Assembly (NCBI GenBank): GCA_027076245.1
Contig: JALTKC010000299.1
Coordinates: 1 to 17,043 of the forward strand
Reading direction: 5' to 3'
DNA: 17,043 nucleotides
DNA from: Gammaproteobacteria bacterium
Lineage (GTDB): Bacteria > Pseudomonadota > Gammaproteobacteria > GRL18
Below the pieces are notes generated by a model. It searched no databases. It saw only the letters and a program-made list of their open reading frames with translations, and was not told the origin of the DNA. Both the position numbers and the translations under genes were made by a program. Shown here piece by piece: positions 6,745 through 12,286 of this stretch. Every line of letters begins with the position of its first letter. The first letter of the stretch is position 1.

Positions 6745-7122
6745 ATGAAAATTATTGATTGCAAAAAAGAACCGGCGATGGTGTTTAATCCAGAGCCGAT
6801 CAACTCGCTTCTGGCGTTTGGATTTGAACCTCTGGAAGACACTATGCGGTTATTTGATGAGCAAATACAGTCATTAATGGCGCAGTTAAACAATGAGACC
6901 GGCGAGCCGAGCGTTTCTTCTTACCGGAATATTATTCATAATTTAAAAAATACCGCTGGCAATATGGGTGGCAAGGAGTTGTTTGAATTTTGTGATATGA
7001 AGCTAAAATCAGAGATCATTAATACCGTGGATACAACGCATGTGATCAATATTATGTATCAGAATTTCTATCAGGAAATTACGGACTATTATGAGAAATT
7101 GAAGCGGCAGCAGACTGATTGA
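6745..7122 (+). CDS. Stand-alone HPt-like (histidine phosphotransfer) protein
   Basis: A 125-aa soluble protein. Residues 60-80 (YRNIIHNLKNTAGNMGGKELF) read like an HPt active-site helix, whose family form is H-x-LK-G/N-x-A-x-N-x-G with the next helix beginning e-L. His65 would be the phosphoacceptor and Lys68 the conserved lysine. The N-terminal 45 residues and the C-terminal helix (YQNFYQEITDYYEKLKR) would complete a four-helix bundle. HPt domains pass phosphate between receiver domains. No kinase or receiver lies in this window, so the partner must be elsewhere or encoded by the host. It starts one base after the preceding stop, at the end of the operon. The call is motif-based; a non-phosphorylated helical bundle remains possible. 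Confidence 0.6.
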   Translation: MKIIDCKKEPAMVFNPEPINSLLAFGFEPLEDTMRLFDEQIQSLMAQLNNETGEPSVSSYRNIIHNLKNTAGNMGGKELFEFCDMKLKSEIINTVDTTHVINIMYQNFYQEITDYYEKLKRQQTD

Positions 7123-7189
7123 CTGCATGATCTCTAACACCTCATCTCTTTCCAATATATGCATATCGGTTGATTATTGACCTGCATAG

Positions 7190-7216
7190 TTGTTCATATT
7201 TAATTTGTGTTATAAT
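7190..7216 (+). promoter_or_regulatory. Candidate promoter with consensus -10
   Basis: A perfect TATAAT at 7211-7216 is preceded by TTGTTC at 7190-7195 (spacing 15, shorter than ideal). A transcript would begin about 7223, inside the first hairpin of the gene-free region. No gene follows for 840 bases, so it would make a non-coding RNA or a very long leader. Confidence 0.3.
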
Positions 7217-7516
7217 AAAGGCTCACACTCGTTCCGGTACGAATTTACCGGGCCTTTAGCTGTCCAGGTGCACATGGACAGTCAGGATCTGTTTTGAGCC
7301 GGTTAGTGCAGATTGATGCGGCTTAATCGCCCGCTATTTTGAAACCCAACTAATAACTCCCGGGTTTCAAAAAAAACAGAACACATTTTAGGGCGTATGT
7401 AAGAACGTACACCGGTGGGTGTATGGTTTTAATCTCGATCCGGTCTTTCTGGTCTTTTTGCCTGGGTGGCTTCGACTCCCACCTGGTCGGACAGATCGGA
7501 CTGGCCGGGCCTCTAA
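7217..7516 (+). other. Hairpin-rich gene-free region
   Basis: I see no coding sequence. Successive hairpins are: AAAGGC (7217-7222) with GCCTTT (7252-7257), enclosing CCGGTA (7234-7239) with TACCGG (7246-7251); CTGTCCA (7260-7266) with TGGACAG (7275-7281); AGCCG (7297-7301) with CGGCT (7319-7323); and an 11-bp stem TTTTGAAACCC (7337-7347) with 7362-7372. The segment 7463-7485 resembles a tRNA T-arm (TTCGACT loop) but no acceptor or anticodon arms can be folded. The region could be a structured RNA, a transfer origin or a replication region. Confidence 0.5.
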
Positions 7517-7517
7517 A

Positions 7518-7660
7518 TTTTCCACAATCGTTGTGAATAACTTCTGTATAACTCATTATTTTTTACTTAAAAATAATGTTTCATCAATAATTTATTACAA
7601 ATTGATTACAATTTATCCAAAATCATAGTATTTAACACTTGAGTTGATTTTCCGGTTTTG
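7518..7660. other. AT-rich stretch with DnaA-box-like sites (possible origin)
   Basis: TTTTCCACA (7518-7526) and, inverted, TGTGAATAA (7532-7540) each differ by one base from the DnaA box TTATCCACA. TTATCCAAA at 7613-7621 differs by two. Between them lies very AT-rich DNA, including a 10-bp inverted repeat CATTATTTTT (7554-7563) with 7569-7578. The pattern suits a replication origin with an unwinding element, but short AT-rich matches arise by chance. Confidence 0.3.
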
Positions 7661-7672
7661 CTACATTATTAG
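7644..7672 (+). promoter_or_regulatory. Candidate promoter for the 8063 operon
   Basis: TTGATT (7644-7649), 17 bases, TATTAG (7667-7672). The spacer shares TCCGGTTTT with the candidate promoter at 16168-16196, which also precedes a copy of the shared leader. The -10 box is poor. Confidence 0.3.
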
Positions 7673-7861
7673 TTATGTAACAACTGCTTGTGAGCCATTT
7701 GAATAAAGCAGTGACCTGTTCAGGTAGAGGCTTGTTTTCCGTTTATTTATCCTTGTGGCTGTTACCTCAGTCTCCTTTCTTATTATTCCTGCATTTGTAG
7801 AGTATTATTCCGTGTTTTCTGCGGCATTTTAAAAGTGCCAGTGAACAGCGAACAGTATTTT

Positions 7862-7939
7862 ACTGTGGCAACTTCAGTGTAGTTGCAAATGTGTCTTGTG
7901 GATCAATTATCAGACACCGGGCATTAGCCCGTTTGATCC
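7862..7939 (+). promoter_or_regulatory. Shared operon leader RNA, copy 1
   Basis: The box ACTGTGGCAACT begins hairpin P1: GCAACT (7868-7873), a 7-nt loop, AGTTGC (7881-7886). P2 follows: outer stem GGATCAA (7900-7906) with TTGATCC (7933-7939), inner stem GGGC (7919-7922), loop atta, GCCC (7927-7930). A third hairpin, TAAGCC, tgat, GGCTTA (7955-7970), follows. Copies 2 and 3 at 10028 and 16306 keep P1 and the 4-nt-loop hairpin with different stem bases. Each copy lies about 200-230 bases ahead of the first gene of an operon. I propose a cis-acting RNA, perhaps an antitermination site. Confidence 0.7.
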
Positions 7940-7979
7940 GTTTTGTCATTATGTTAAGCCTGATGGCTTAATGCTTTTA

Positions 7980-8059
7980 CCCTGATGGGAGTTCACCCCG
8001 TCAGGGTCGTGATCTCCTTTATCAGCGTGTTTTCTATCCATGCTATAATCTAAGGAGAT
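7980..8059 (+). promoter_or_regulatory. Leader switch ahead of the 8063 gene
   Basis: Hairpin 1 is CCCTGATGGG (7980-7989) with CCCGTCAGGG (7997-8006). ATCTCC (8012-8017) is the exact complement of the Shine-Dalgarno segment GGAGAT (8054-8059) and can also pair with GGAG of hairpin 1. Hairpin 1 is nearly identical to those at 14329 and 15454. Confidence 0.7.
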
Positions 8060-8062
8060 GGT

Positions 8063-8281
8063 ATGAACATTAAAAAGTTCGTAAAAATATCTTTGAACAA
8101 GAAGCAAAAAGCCTCACTGGCTGCTCTGTTTAAGGATATCGGTAAGACCCTTATTATTGGGTTGATGGTCAACATCTTTCTGGAAGTAAAGGATATGACA
8201 GCGATCCAGGCTATTAGTGCTGGAGTTGTTGGACTCGAACTTTACTTTCTGGGTATGTTGTTTGAAGAAGGAGAAGACTAA
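8063..8281 (+). CDS. Small two-helix membrane protein, first of a paralogous pair
   Basis: A 72-aa protein with a basic N-terminus (MNIKKFVKISLNKKQKASL), two hydrophobic segments (about 29-41 and 48-66) and an acidic end (EEGED). It aligns without gaps over the first 35 or so positions with the frame-corrected product of 8506: LNKKQKASLAALF against FNKDQKNGLATVF, then LIIGLMVNIFLE against VIIGLIIGTFID. Function unknown. Its stop overlaps the next start (TAATG), an arrangement repeated in the second pair. It is preceded by a leader switch whose pairing would bury its Shine-Dalgarno site AAGGAG. Secreted-signal, toxin-like or membrane-adaptor roles cannot be told apart. Confidence 0.75.
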   Translation: MNIKKFVKISLNKKQKASLAALFKDIGKTLIIGLMVNIFLEVKDMTAIQAISAGVVGLELYFLGMLFEEGED

Positions 8282-8403
8282 TGGGAGACTGGGACTGGTT
8301 TTCAATTTCCATGTTTGGTTTAACATTTTTGATCATTCTGTTTGGTTGGGCGGTCAAAAATGGTGATGAATATCAAAAGCAACAAAAAAAACATTCTAAA
8401 TAA
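8281..8403 (+). CDS. 40-aa single-pass membrane peptide, partner of the 8063 gene
   Basis: It begins at the ATG overlapping the previous stop by one base (TAATG at 8279-8283), so translation is probably coupled. The peptide begins MGDWDWFSISMF, has one hydrophobic helix (GLTFLIILFGWAV, about residues 13-25) and a basic tail rich in Lys and Gln. The same two-gene arrangement with the same overlap occurs at 8506/8695, which supports this as a real gene despite its size. Function unknown. Confidence 0.65.
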   Translation: MGDWDWFSISMFGLTFLIILFGWAVKNGDEYQKQQKKHSK

Positions 8404-8435
8404 TTAATGTTTGAATGTTTGACTAAATTTTTTCT

Positions 8436-8500
8436 CACTGGAGATGTACGCATCTCCAGTGGGGCGTGTGCATCTCTTAATCTTATGAAAGGAGGTGTAC
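8436..8500 (+). promoter_or_regulatory. Leader switch ahead of the 8506 gene
   Basis: Hairpin 1 is CACTGGAGATG (8436-8446) with CATCTCCAGTG (8451-8461), 11 bp perfect. GTGCATCTC (8468-8476) pairs over nine bases, with G-U pairs, with GAGGTGTAC (8492-8500), which includes the Shine-Dalgarno sequence. The same segment also pairs over nine bases with GAGATGTAC inside hairpin 1, so the two structures exclude one another. No long T-run is present in this copy. Confidence 0.7.
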
Positions 8501-8505
8501 TACGA

Positions 8506-8695
8506 ATGAAGTTTAATAAAGATCAAAAAAACGGCCTTGCGACCGTTTTTGATAATACTAGGTACTGCAGTAATAATTGGTTTAATTATTGGTACCTTTA
8601 TTGATTCAAAAATAACCTTTTTCCCAGCTATTGCTTTATCTGTTACAGGCAGTTTAGCTATCGGAATTGCGTTATTATTAAGGAGGAAAAGATAA
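8506..8695 (+). pseudogene. Frameshifted paralogue of the 8063 membrane protein
   Basis: ATG 8506 follows GGAGG. The first frame gives MKFNKDQKNGLATVFD and then runs out of homology, stopping at 8604. From about 8551 the +1 frame carries ILGTAVIIGLIIGTFIDSK and a second hydrophobic helix, ending LLLRRKR at TAA 8693-8695. Joining the two frames by skipping one base near 8553-8555 gives a 62-aa two-helix protein that aligns with the 8063 product. The next gene overlaps the end as TAATG, as in the first pair. This may be a true mutation, a sequencing error, or programmed frameshifting; no obvious slippery heptamer lies at the junction, although a run of seven A lies upstream at 8525-8531. Confidence 0.7.
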
Positions 8696-8784
8696 TGAAT
8701 GAAGTCACTCAAACTTTAATTATCTTATCTATTGGAATAGTAATTGCTTTGGTTGGCTGGTATGTTGATAAACATTCTGACTAA
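8695..8784 (+). CDS. 29-aa single-pass membrane peptide, partner of the 8506 gene
   Basis: The ATG overlaps the stop of the upstream frame by one base and follows AAGGAGG at 8680-8686. The peptide is almost one hydrophobic helix (TLIILSIGIVIALVGWYV) with a short DKHSD tail. Size, topology and overlap mirror the 8281 gene, although sequence similarity is slight. Function unknown. Confidence 0.6.
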   Translation: MNEVTQTLIILSIGIVIALVGWYVDKHSD

Positions 8785-8806
8785 CTAAACTCTATTTATT
8801 TTTAAC

Positions 8807-8886
8807 CCACCTGGGATGAACATATTTTATCCCGGTGGATAATTGTGTGTGCATCCCTTTTTTTATGACTACATTAGGAGATGTAC
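8807..8886 (+). promoter_or_regulatory. Leader switch ahead of the STY4534-like gene
   Basis: Hairpin 1 is CCACC-t-GGGAT (8807-8817) with ATCCC-GGTGG (8829-8838). GTGCATC (8849-8855) pairs with GATGTAC (8880-8886) at the Shine-Dalgarno sequence. CATCCC (8852-8857) followed by T7 can instead pair with GGGATG of hairpin 1 to make a terminator. It is nearly the same sequence as the leader at 16455. Confidence 0.75.
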
Positions 8887-8887
8887 C

Positions 8888-9538
8888 ATGACTACTCAAA
8901 CTGAAACCAAATACTTTGATCTGCATACCTCTGGTATTGGCTATCTGAATCGTTTTCGTCAGGTTAAGCCAAAACAGGGGCAACCCTTTTACTCTTGCAC
9001 GATAGCGGCATTACGGGGCAATACAGACAATACTTTATACACCTATTTTGATGTGCGTATTGTTAATGAAGAAGCCCTTAATATATTGCTCAATTGTGTG
9101 GATGAGACAAAGGATGATGACAAGGTACTGGTCGGGTTCAAGATTGGGGATATTTATCCCGAAACTTTTACCTATCAATCAGGCAATAAGCAGGGTCAGA
9201 CCGGCGTAATGCTTAAAGGTCGTCTGATCAAGCTGAACTGGCTCAAAATTAACAATGAGCTGGTTTATGAGCCTCAAACTTCATCCGCTGTAGAGCAGCA
9301 ATCTGACCGGCAGATAAGTCAATCTGACAATCAGCCCCAGAACGCTGTTAACAATGCAAATGCAGCTAACTCTGTTGCGGATGCGGATAAAGCACCGGTT
9401 CAGGAGCAGAATAACCTGTCTGAGGTTTTTCTGTCCAAAGATGATCCGGAGTTTATGACCAAAAAAGAGACATTGAAACAGCAGGGTTACCGCTGGAACA
9501 ATGAACGTAAGAGCTGGCAGAAACACCTGGCAGCTTAA
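8888..9538 (+). CDS. STY4534/DUF3577-like ICE replication protein
   Basis: A 216-aa soluble protein. The N-terminal 125 residues match the DUF3577 (STY4534) family seen in ICEs: FDLHTSGIGYLNRFRQVKP, FYSCTIAALRG, YTYFDVRIV, KVLVGFKIGDIYPETFTY and QTGVMLKGRLIKLNWLKI. A Gln/Asn/Ala-rich linker follows (about 133-178), and then a short C-terminal module, FLSKDDPEFMTKKETLKQQG with YRWNNERKSWQKHLAA, that resembles the end of the DUF3275 protein at 12287. I chose ATG 8888 because it follows TAGGAG and the leader switch; in-frame upstream codons lie in that leader. The family is named for a replication role by association only. Confidence 0.85.
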   Translation: MTTQTETKYFDLHTSGIGYLNRFRQVKPKQGQPFYSCTIAALRGNTDNTLYTYFDVRIVNEEALNILLNCVDETKDDDKVLVGFKIGDIYPETFTYQSGNKQGQTGVMLKGRLIKLNWLKINNELVYEPQTSSAVEQQSDRQISQSDNQPQNAVNNANAANSVADADKAPVQEQNNLSEVFLSKDDPEFMTKKETLKQQGYRWNNERKSWQKHLAA

Positions 9539-9559
9539 TCGGTCTCATCTTAATGCTTT

Positions 9560-9590
9560 AATATTTCGGTGCCCCTGGTGCCGAAATATT
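9560..9590 (+). terminator. Strong hairpin closing the 8063-9538 operon
   Basis: A 14-bp stem (9560-9573 with 9577-9590, two G-U pairs inside) has a 3-nt loop; the outer arms are AATATTTCGG and CCGAAATATT. The A/T-rich flanks would let it end transcription from either side, though the T-tract after it is short (ATTATTG). Confidence 0.65.
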
Positions 9591-9894
9591 ATTGTCAATG
9601 ATCGCATCAGGTGTACCTGCCCGAATAAATTGTCTTAAATTTCAGACAGTTTATTTCGTCAGGGCACTTGCCTTAAATGCCCGATACAACTCCCACTGTG
9701 CTCAATCAGCTCTATTGAGATCCTTTTGTGTGGTCGCTTTGCGTAAATCCATGCCCGGTTCATTGCGGTAGCACATAAAAACAGATAGCCGCAAGCAGAG
9801 GATAACTGTTATGAGGTGACGGAAGTCTTTTGTCCAGCAGTGTGTATTCTGGCCAATGTTTTGGTCAATCTGATGTCAGATATGGATTCAAATT
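9591..9894 (+). other. Gene-free region with several hairpins
   Basis: No credible coding frame. It contains CAGGTGTACCTG (9609-9620); a 14-bp stem with one bulge, CGAATAAATTGTCT (9622-9635) with 9644-9658; GGGCA with TGCCC (about 9662-9682); CTCAAT (9701-9706) with ATTGAG (9714-9719); and TTGCGG with CCGCAA near 9765-9795. It may be a 5' untranslated region or a small RNA locus. I see no match to a known RNA family. Confidence 0.45.
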
Positions 9895-9923
9895 TTGTCG
9901 ATAACTGGCTTTTTATTTAATGA
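9895..9923 (+). promoter_or_regulatory. Candidate promoter for the 10225 operon
   Basis: TTGTCG (9895-9900), 17 bases, TAATGA (9918-9923), about 105 bases ahead of the shared leader element at 10028. The -10 match is weak and the call rests partly on position. Confidence 0.25.
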
Positions 9924-10027
9924 TCTTATCTAACCCCGGCCTGTTTGGCTGACAGAGCAAGCAGGCTGCTGACCAATTACAGAAAATAAGAGCCTTTTGG
10001 TTTAACGGTTTAAACCTGAAGGTTTTT

Positions 10028-10108
10028 ACTGTGGCAACTGCAGTTCAGTTGCGCCTTTTTAGAATGTAATGAGTGGTGAAAGGCATTCAGGCTATTTAGC
10101 CTTCCACT
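10028..10108 (+). promoter_or_regulatory. Shared operon leader RNA, copy 2
   Basis: The box ACTGTGGCAACT (10028-10039), a 7-nt loop and AGTTGC (10047-10052) form P1. P2 has an outer stem AGTGG (10072-10076) with CCACT (10104-10108), and an inner stem AGGCT (10089-10093), loop attt, AGCCT (10098-10102). The outer and inner stems differ in sequence from copy 1 but keep pairing. GGTTTAAACC lies just upstream. Confidence 0.7.
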
Positions 10109-10157
10109 TGATGTTTAACAAATAGACTGAAAAATTAATTTTTTTTGTTTTTATTAA

Positions 10158-10220
10158 CCCGACAGGGGCATGATGCTCCGGTTGGGACGTATGCTGCCTG
10201 TTATTATTTTACAGGAGTAT
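10158..10220 (+). promoter_or_regulatory. Leader switch ahead of the radC-like gene
   Basis: Hairpin 1 is CCCGACAGGGGCAT (10158-10171) with ATGCTCCGGTTGGG (10173-10186), one mismatch. ATGCTGCCTG (10191-10200) pairs with CAGGAGTAT (10212-10220), which contains the Shine-Dalgarno sequence, with one bulge. It can also pair with CAGGGGCAT in hairpin 1. An AT-rich TTATTATTTT follows in place of a pure T-run. Confidence 0.65.
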
Positions 10221-10224
10221 CACT

Positions 10225-10722
10225 ATGAGTATGAGTTCTTTTCAGGTGATGGAAAATCCCGGTTTATACCTGGTTAATGAACCAGTAACCAATGAGGATA
10301 TTCTGAGTAAAGCCTCAGAAATAGTGCTTGAACAGGTGAAAAATAAGGATGTCTTAACCAATCCCGATAAAGTAAGAGAATTTTTGAAATATAAAATCTC
10401 TGCCCTGGAACATGAGGTGTTTGTTGCCCTGTTTCTGGATAACCGGCATCGACTGATCCTTTATAAGGAGCTTTTTCGAGGTACGATTGATGGAGCCAGT
10501 GTTTATTCTCGTGAGGTTGTCAAGGAAGCTCTGGCATTTAATGCGTCAGCTATGATAGTGGCACATAACCACCCATCCGGTGTGGCTGAACCCAGTCTGG
10601 CTGATGAGAGCATTACCAAGCGTTTGAAAGATGCATTGGCTCTGGTGGATATTCGTCTGCTGGATCATCTGATTGTAGGTTGTGATGAGGTTGTTTCCCT
10701 GGCAGAACGTGGCCGTATATAG
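10225..10722 (+). CDS. radC: RadC-like JAB-domain protein (ICE type)
   Basis: A 165-aa single-domain protein. It carries the JAMM-type metal site: Glu64 (LEHEVF), H114 and H116 in AHNHPSG, Ser124 and Asp127, then LDHLIVG and VSLAE as in the RadC family. The N-terminal helix-hairpin-helix of chromosomal RadC is absent, as in the YeeS-like proteins common on islands and ICEs. Despite its name, the family has no proven DNA-repair activity. It is the first gene of its operon, downstream of the shared leader and of its own leader switch. Start ATG 10225 follows CAGGAG at an 8-base gap. Confidence 0.92.
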   Translation: MSMSSFQVMENPGLYLVNEPVTNEDILSKASEIVLEQVKNKDVLTNPDKVREFLKYKISALEHEVFVALFLDNRHRLILYKELFRGTIDGASVYSREVVKEALAFNASAMIVAHNHPSGVAEPSLADESITKRLKDALALVDIRLLDHLIVGCDEVVSLAERGRI

Positions 10723-10763
10723 AGCGTTATAGTCAGGACTTTATTGTTTGTTATTGTTTGTTC

Positions 10764-10824
10764 CCATTGGGGTGTTTTCACCTCAATAGGGGAGAGAACA
10801 CCCTTTTTTTATTGGAGGGTGTTC
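10764..10824 (+). promoter_or_regulatory. Leader switch ahead of the PAPS-reductase-like gene (best example)
   Basis: Hairpin 1 is CCATTGGGGTG (10764-10774) with CACCTCAATAGG (10779-10790), one bulge. GAACACCC (10796-10803) is followed by T7 and is perfectly complementary to GGGTGTTC (10817-10824), which overlaps the Shine-Dalgarno GGAGGG. AACACCC also pairs perfectly with GGGTGTT at 10772-10778 to make a terminator. Three mutually exclusive structures are therefore visible. Confidence 0.8.
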
Positions 10825-10826
10825 TT

Positions 10827-11840
10827 ATGCAGAACAATTTGGCCTTTGAGACTGAAATCACCAATCAACCGGATATTGATCTGGACAGTTATGATGGTTT
10901 TATTGTCTTTTTTTCATCAGGTAAAGATTCAACCGCCTGTGTGTTGCACTTGCTGGAGCAAGGTGTAGAGCCTCAACGGATTGAGTTACATCACCATTGT
11001 GTTGACGGTATGGAAGGTTCATCGTTGATGGACTGGCCGGTTACAGAGGCCTATACAGAAAAAATCAGTCAGGCTTTGGATCTGAAACTTTACTGGAGTT
11101 TTCGCTCTGGTGGTTTTGAGCGTGAAATGTTGCGTGATGAACAACGTACCGGAGCTATCTGGTATCAAGATGAGCATTTTCAATTTCATAAAACCGGTGG
11201 TATTCGGGGGACATTAGGTACCCGCCTAATGTTTCCACAAGTGTCGGCGGATCTGCGGACACGGTGGTGCAGTGGTTATTTGAAAGTGGACGTTGGTGCT
11301 CGTCTGATCACCTCTCAGGAGCGATTTACGAAAGGTCGTTACCTGGTTGTAACAGGCGAACGGGCACAGGAAAGTGCCGCTCGTGCGAAATATGAGGTGT
11401 TTGAACCTCATCGTACTGATAACCGTTGTGGTAAACGGGTTCGTCGTCATATTGATCACTGGAGGCCTGTTCACCAGTGGTCTGAATCAGAGGTATGGGC
11501 CATTCTAAAGCGGTGGAAAATCACCGCTCATCCGGCCTATTATTGCGGCTTTGGTCGATGCAGTTGTCTGTCGTGTATTTTTGGGAGTCCCAATCAATGG
11601 GCCACCATACAAAAATACGCTCCGGAACACTTTAATCGCATTGCCGATTATGAAGAGCAGTTCGGTGTAACCATTCACCGAAAATTATCTGTTCGAGAGC
11701 AGGCTCAAAAGGGTGTGGCGTATGATTGCGATCCCAAGTGGATCAAAATTGCACTGTCCAGTGAATTTAATGAGCCTGTTTTTCAAAATAATTGGGTTTT
11801 ACCTGCAGGCGCTTATGGCGAGTCTGCCGGCCCAACCTGA
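10827..11840 (+). CDS. PAPS-reductase/DndC-like PP-loop protein
   Basis: A 337-aa protein of the phosphoadenosine-phosphosulfate reductase-like family (PP-loop ATP pyrophosphatase fold). The PP-loop SSGKDS is at residues 30-35 (FIVFFSSGKDSTACVLHLL). A second conserved stretch is VVTGERAQESAARAKYEVF. A cysteine cluster C240-x4-C245-x-C247-x2-C250 (GFGRCSCLSCIFG) could bind an iron-sulfur cluster, as in DndC. Start ATG 10827 is set by GGAGGG and by the leader switch; upstream in-frame codons lie in the leader. No dndBDE or cysteine-desulfurase genes are nearby, so classic phosphorothioation is not supported. Modification of tRNA, DNA or a nucleotide, together with the two nearby methyltransferase-like genes, is possible. 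Confidence 0.8.
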   Translation: MQNNLAFETEITNQPDIDLDSYDGFIVFFSSGKDSTACVLHLLEQGVEPQRIELHHHCVDGMEGSSLMDWPVTEAYTEKISQALDLKLYWSFRSGGFEREMLRDEQRTGAIWYQDEHFQFHKTGGIRGTLGTRLMFPQVSADLRTRWCSGYLKVDVGARLITSQERFTKGRYLVVTGERAQESAARAKYEVFEPHRTDNRCGKRVRRHIDHWRPVHQWSESEVWAILKRWKITAHPAYYCGFGRCSCLSCIFGSPNQWATIQKYAPEHFNRIADYEEQFGVTIHRKLSVREQAQKGVAYDCDPKWIKIALSSEFNEPVFQNNWVLPAGAYGESAGPT

Positions 11841-11854
11841 TTATCCTAATCTTG

Positions 11855-11890
11855 TCCCGTTCCGGGATGTCTTTTAACAATTATTAAGAG
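11855..11890 (+). promoter_or_regulatory. Short, divergent leader switch ahead of the 24-aa peptide
   Basis: A small hairpin TCCCG (11855-11859), loop ttc, CGGGA (11863-11867), then CTTTTAA (11871-11877), which pairs with TTAAGAG (11884-11890) at the Shine-Dalgarno sequence (one G-U). It keeps the order seen in other leaders but is weaker and has no proper terminator. Confidence 0.35.
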
Positions 11891-11899
11891 GTATGTCTC

Positions 11900-11974
11900 A
11901 TGACTAATGATGAAGTATTGGCCATGCTGATTGTTGTGGCATTTTTTGTTGCAATGTTCATCGGCCAGATTTAG
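11900..11974 (+). CDS. 24-aa hydrophobic micropeptide
   Basis: ATG 11900 follows AAGAGG with a suitable gap. The peptide starts MTNDEVLAM and is otherwise a single transmembrane helix (LIVVAFFVAMFIGQI). It sits between two leader elements in the same way as the other genes of the operon and resembles in type the 29-aa peptide at 8695. Function unknown. With so few residues, a chance frame cannot be excluded. Confidence 0.45.
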   Translation: MTNDEVLAMLIVVAFFVAMFIGQI

Positions 11975-11975
11975 T

Positions 11976-12087
11976 TCACAGGCTTCGGGTTGCCTAAAAA
12001 CCCGACATCTCCGGCTTCCCCTGAAAAGGGGGAGTTTTTTAACCGTTTTGCATTAAAGCAGAGCGGTTAAAAAACTCATACCTGTGA
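11976..12087 (+). ncRNA. Compact structured RNA, possible four-way junction
   Basis: A closing stem TCACAGG (11976-11982) with CCTGTGA (12081-12087) encloses three perfect or near-perfect hairpins. They are TCGGGTT (11985-11991) with AACCCGA (11999-12005); CTTCCCCT (12015-12022), loop gaaa, AGGGGGAG (12027-12034) followed by T6; and GAGTTTTTTAACCG (12032-12045) with CGGTTAAAAAACTC (12064-12077). The last two share bases 12032-12034. The second looks like a terminator, the third could block it. I do not recognise a known riboswitch or RNA family. Confidence 0.5.
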
Positions 12088-12214
12088 TGTGACGGACTTT
12101 AACAGTGGTTACTACTGCCTTAGTAACGCCCTTTAAGTTTGTGTCTGTAGCTTGCAATGCCAAACGCTCAAGAAATTGAGTCAGCTATGTTTTTAACCGC
12201 TCAGTAAGGCGGTT
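12061..12214 (+). promoter_or_regulatory. Competing long-range stems ahead of the DUF3275 gene
   Basis: Segment GAGCGGTTAAAAA (12061-12073) is complementary both to CGGTT-matching bases at 12035-12045 and, over 13 bases, to TTTTTAACCGCTC (12190-12202). The latter can instead pair locally as AACCGC (12195-12200) with GCGGTT (12209-12214). This chain of alternatives is the layout of an attenuator. A local hairpin GTTACT with AGTAAC lies between (about 12109-12127). Confidence 0.45.
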
Positions 12215-12281
12215 CCCAATGGGAGACAAGGATCCCATTGGGGTCATTGTCTCCTGATTTTTAATGATCATTATAGGAGAT
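12215..12281 (+). promoter_or_regulatory. Leader switch ahead of the DUF3275 gene
   Basis: Hairpin 1 is CCCAATGGGA (12215-12224) with TCCCATTGGG (12233-12242). TGTCTCC (12248-12254) is the exact complement of GGAGACA (12222-12228) in hairpin 1. It can also pair with the Shine-Dalgarno segment GGAGAT at 12276-12281 (five Watson-Crick pairs plus a G-U pair). Confidence 0.7.
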
Positions 12282-12286
12282 GAAAA

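Noticed and set aside
7463..7490. tRNA gene
   Set aside because: Only a T-arm-like piece (TTCGACT loop) is present; the closing loop pair is C-C and no acceptor, D or anticodon arm can be formed in the 50 bases upstream.
7419..7628. 69-codon frame in the gene-free region
   Set aside because: It overlaps hairpins and the AT-rich stretch, has no ribosome site and its translation looks like random sequence.
8407..8505. Upstream extension of the 8506 gene to ATG 8407
   Set aside because: This stretch is the leader switch; the strong GGAGG site and similarity to the 8063 product place the start at 8506.
10804..10810. Treating the T-runs before ribosome sites as ordinary terminators between independent genes
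   Set aside because: Only 0-40 bases separate T-run and start codon, leaving no room for a promoter, so simple termination would silence the following gene.
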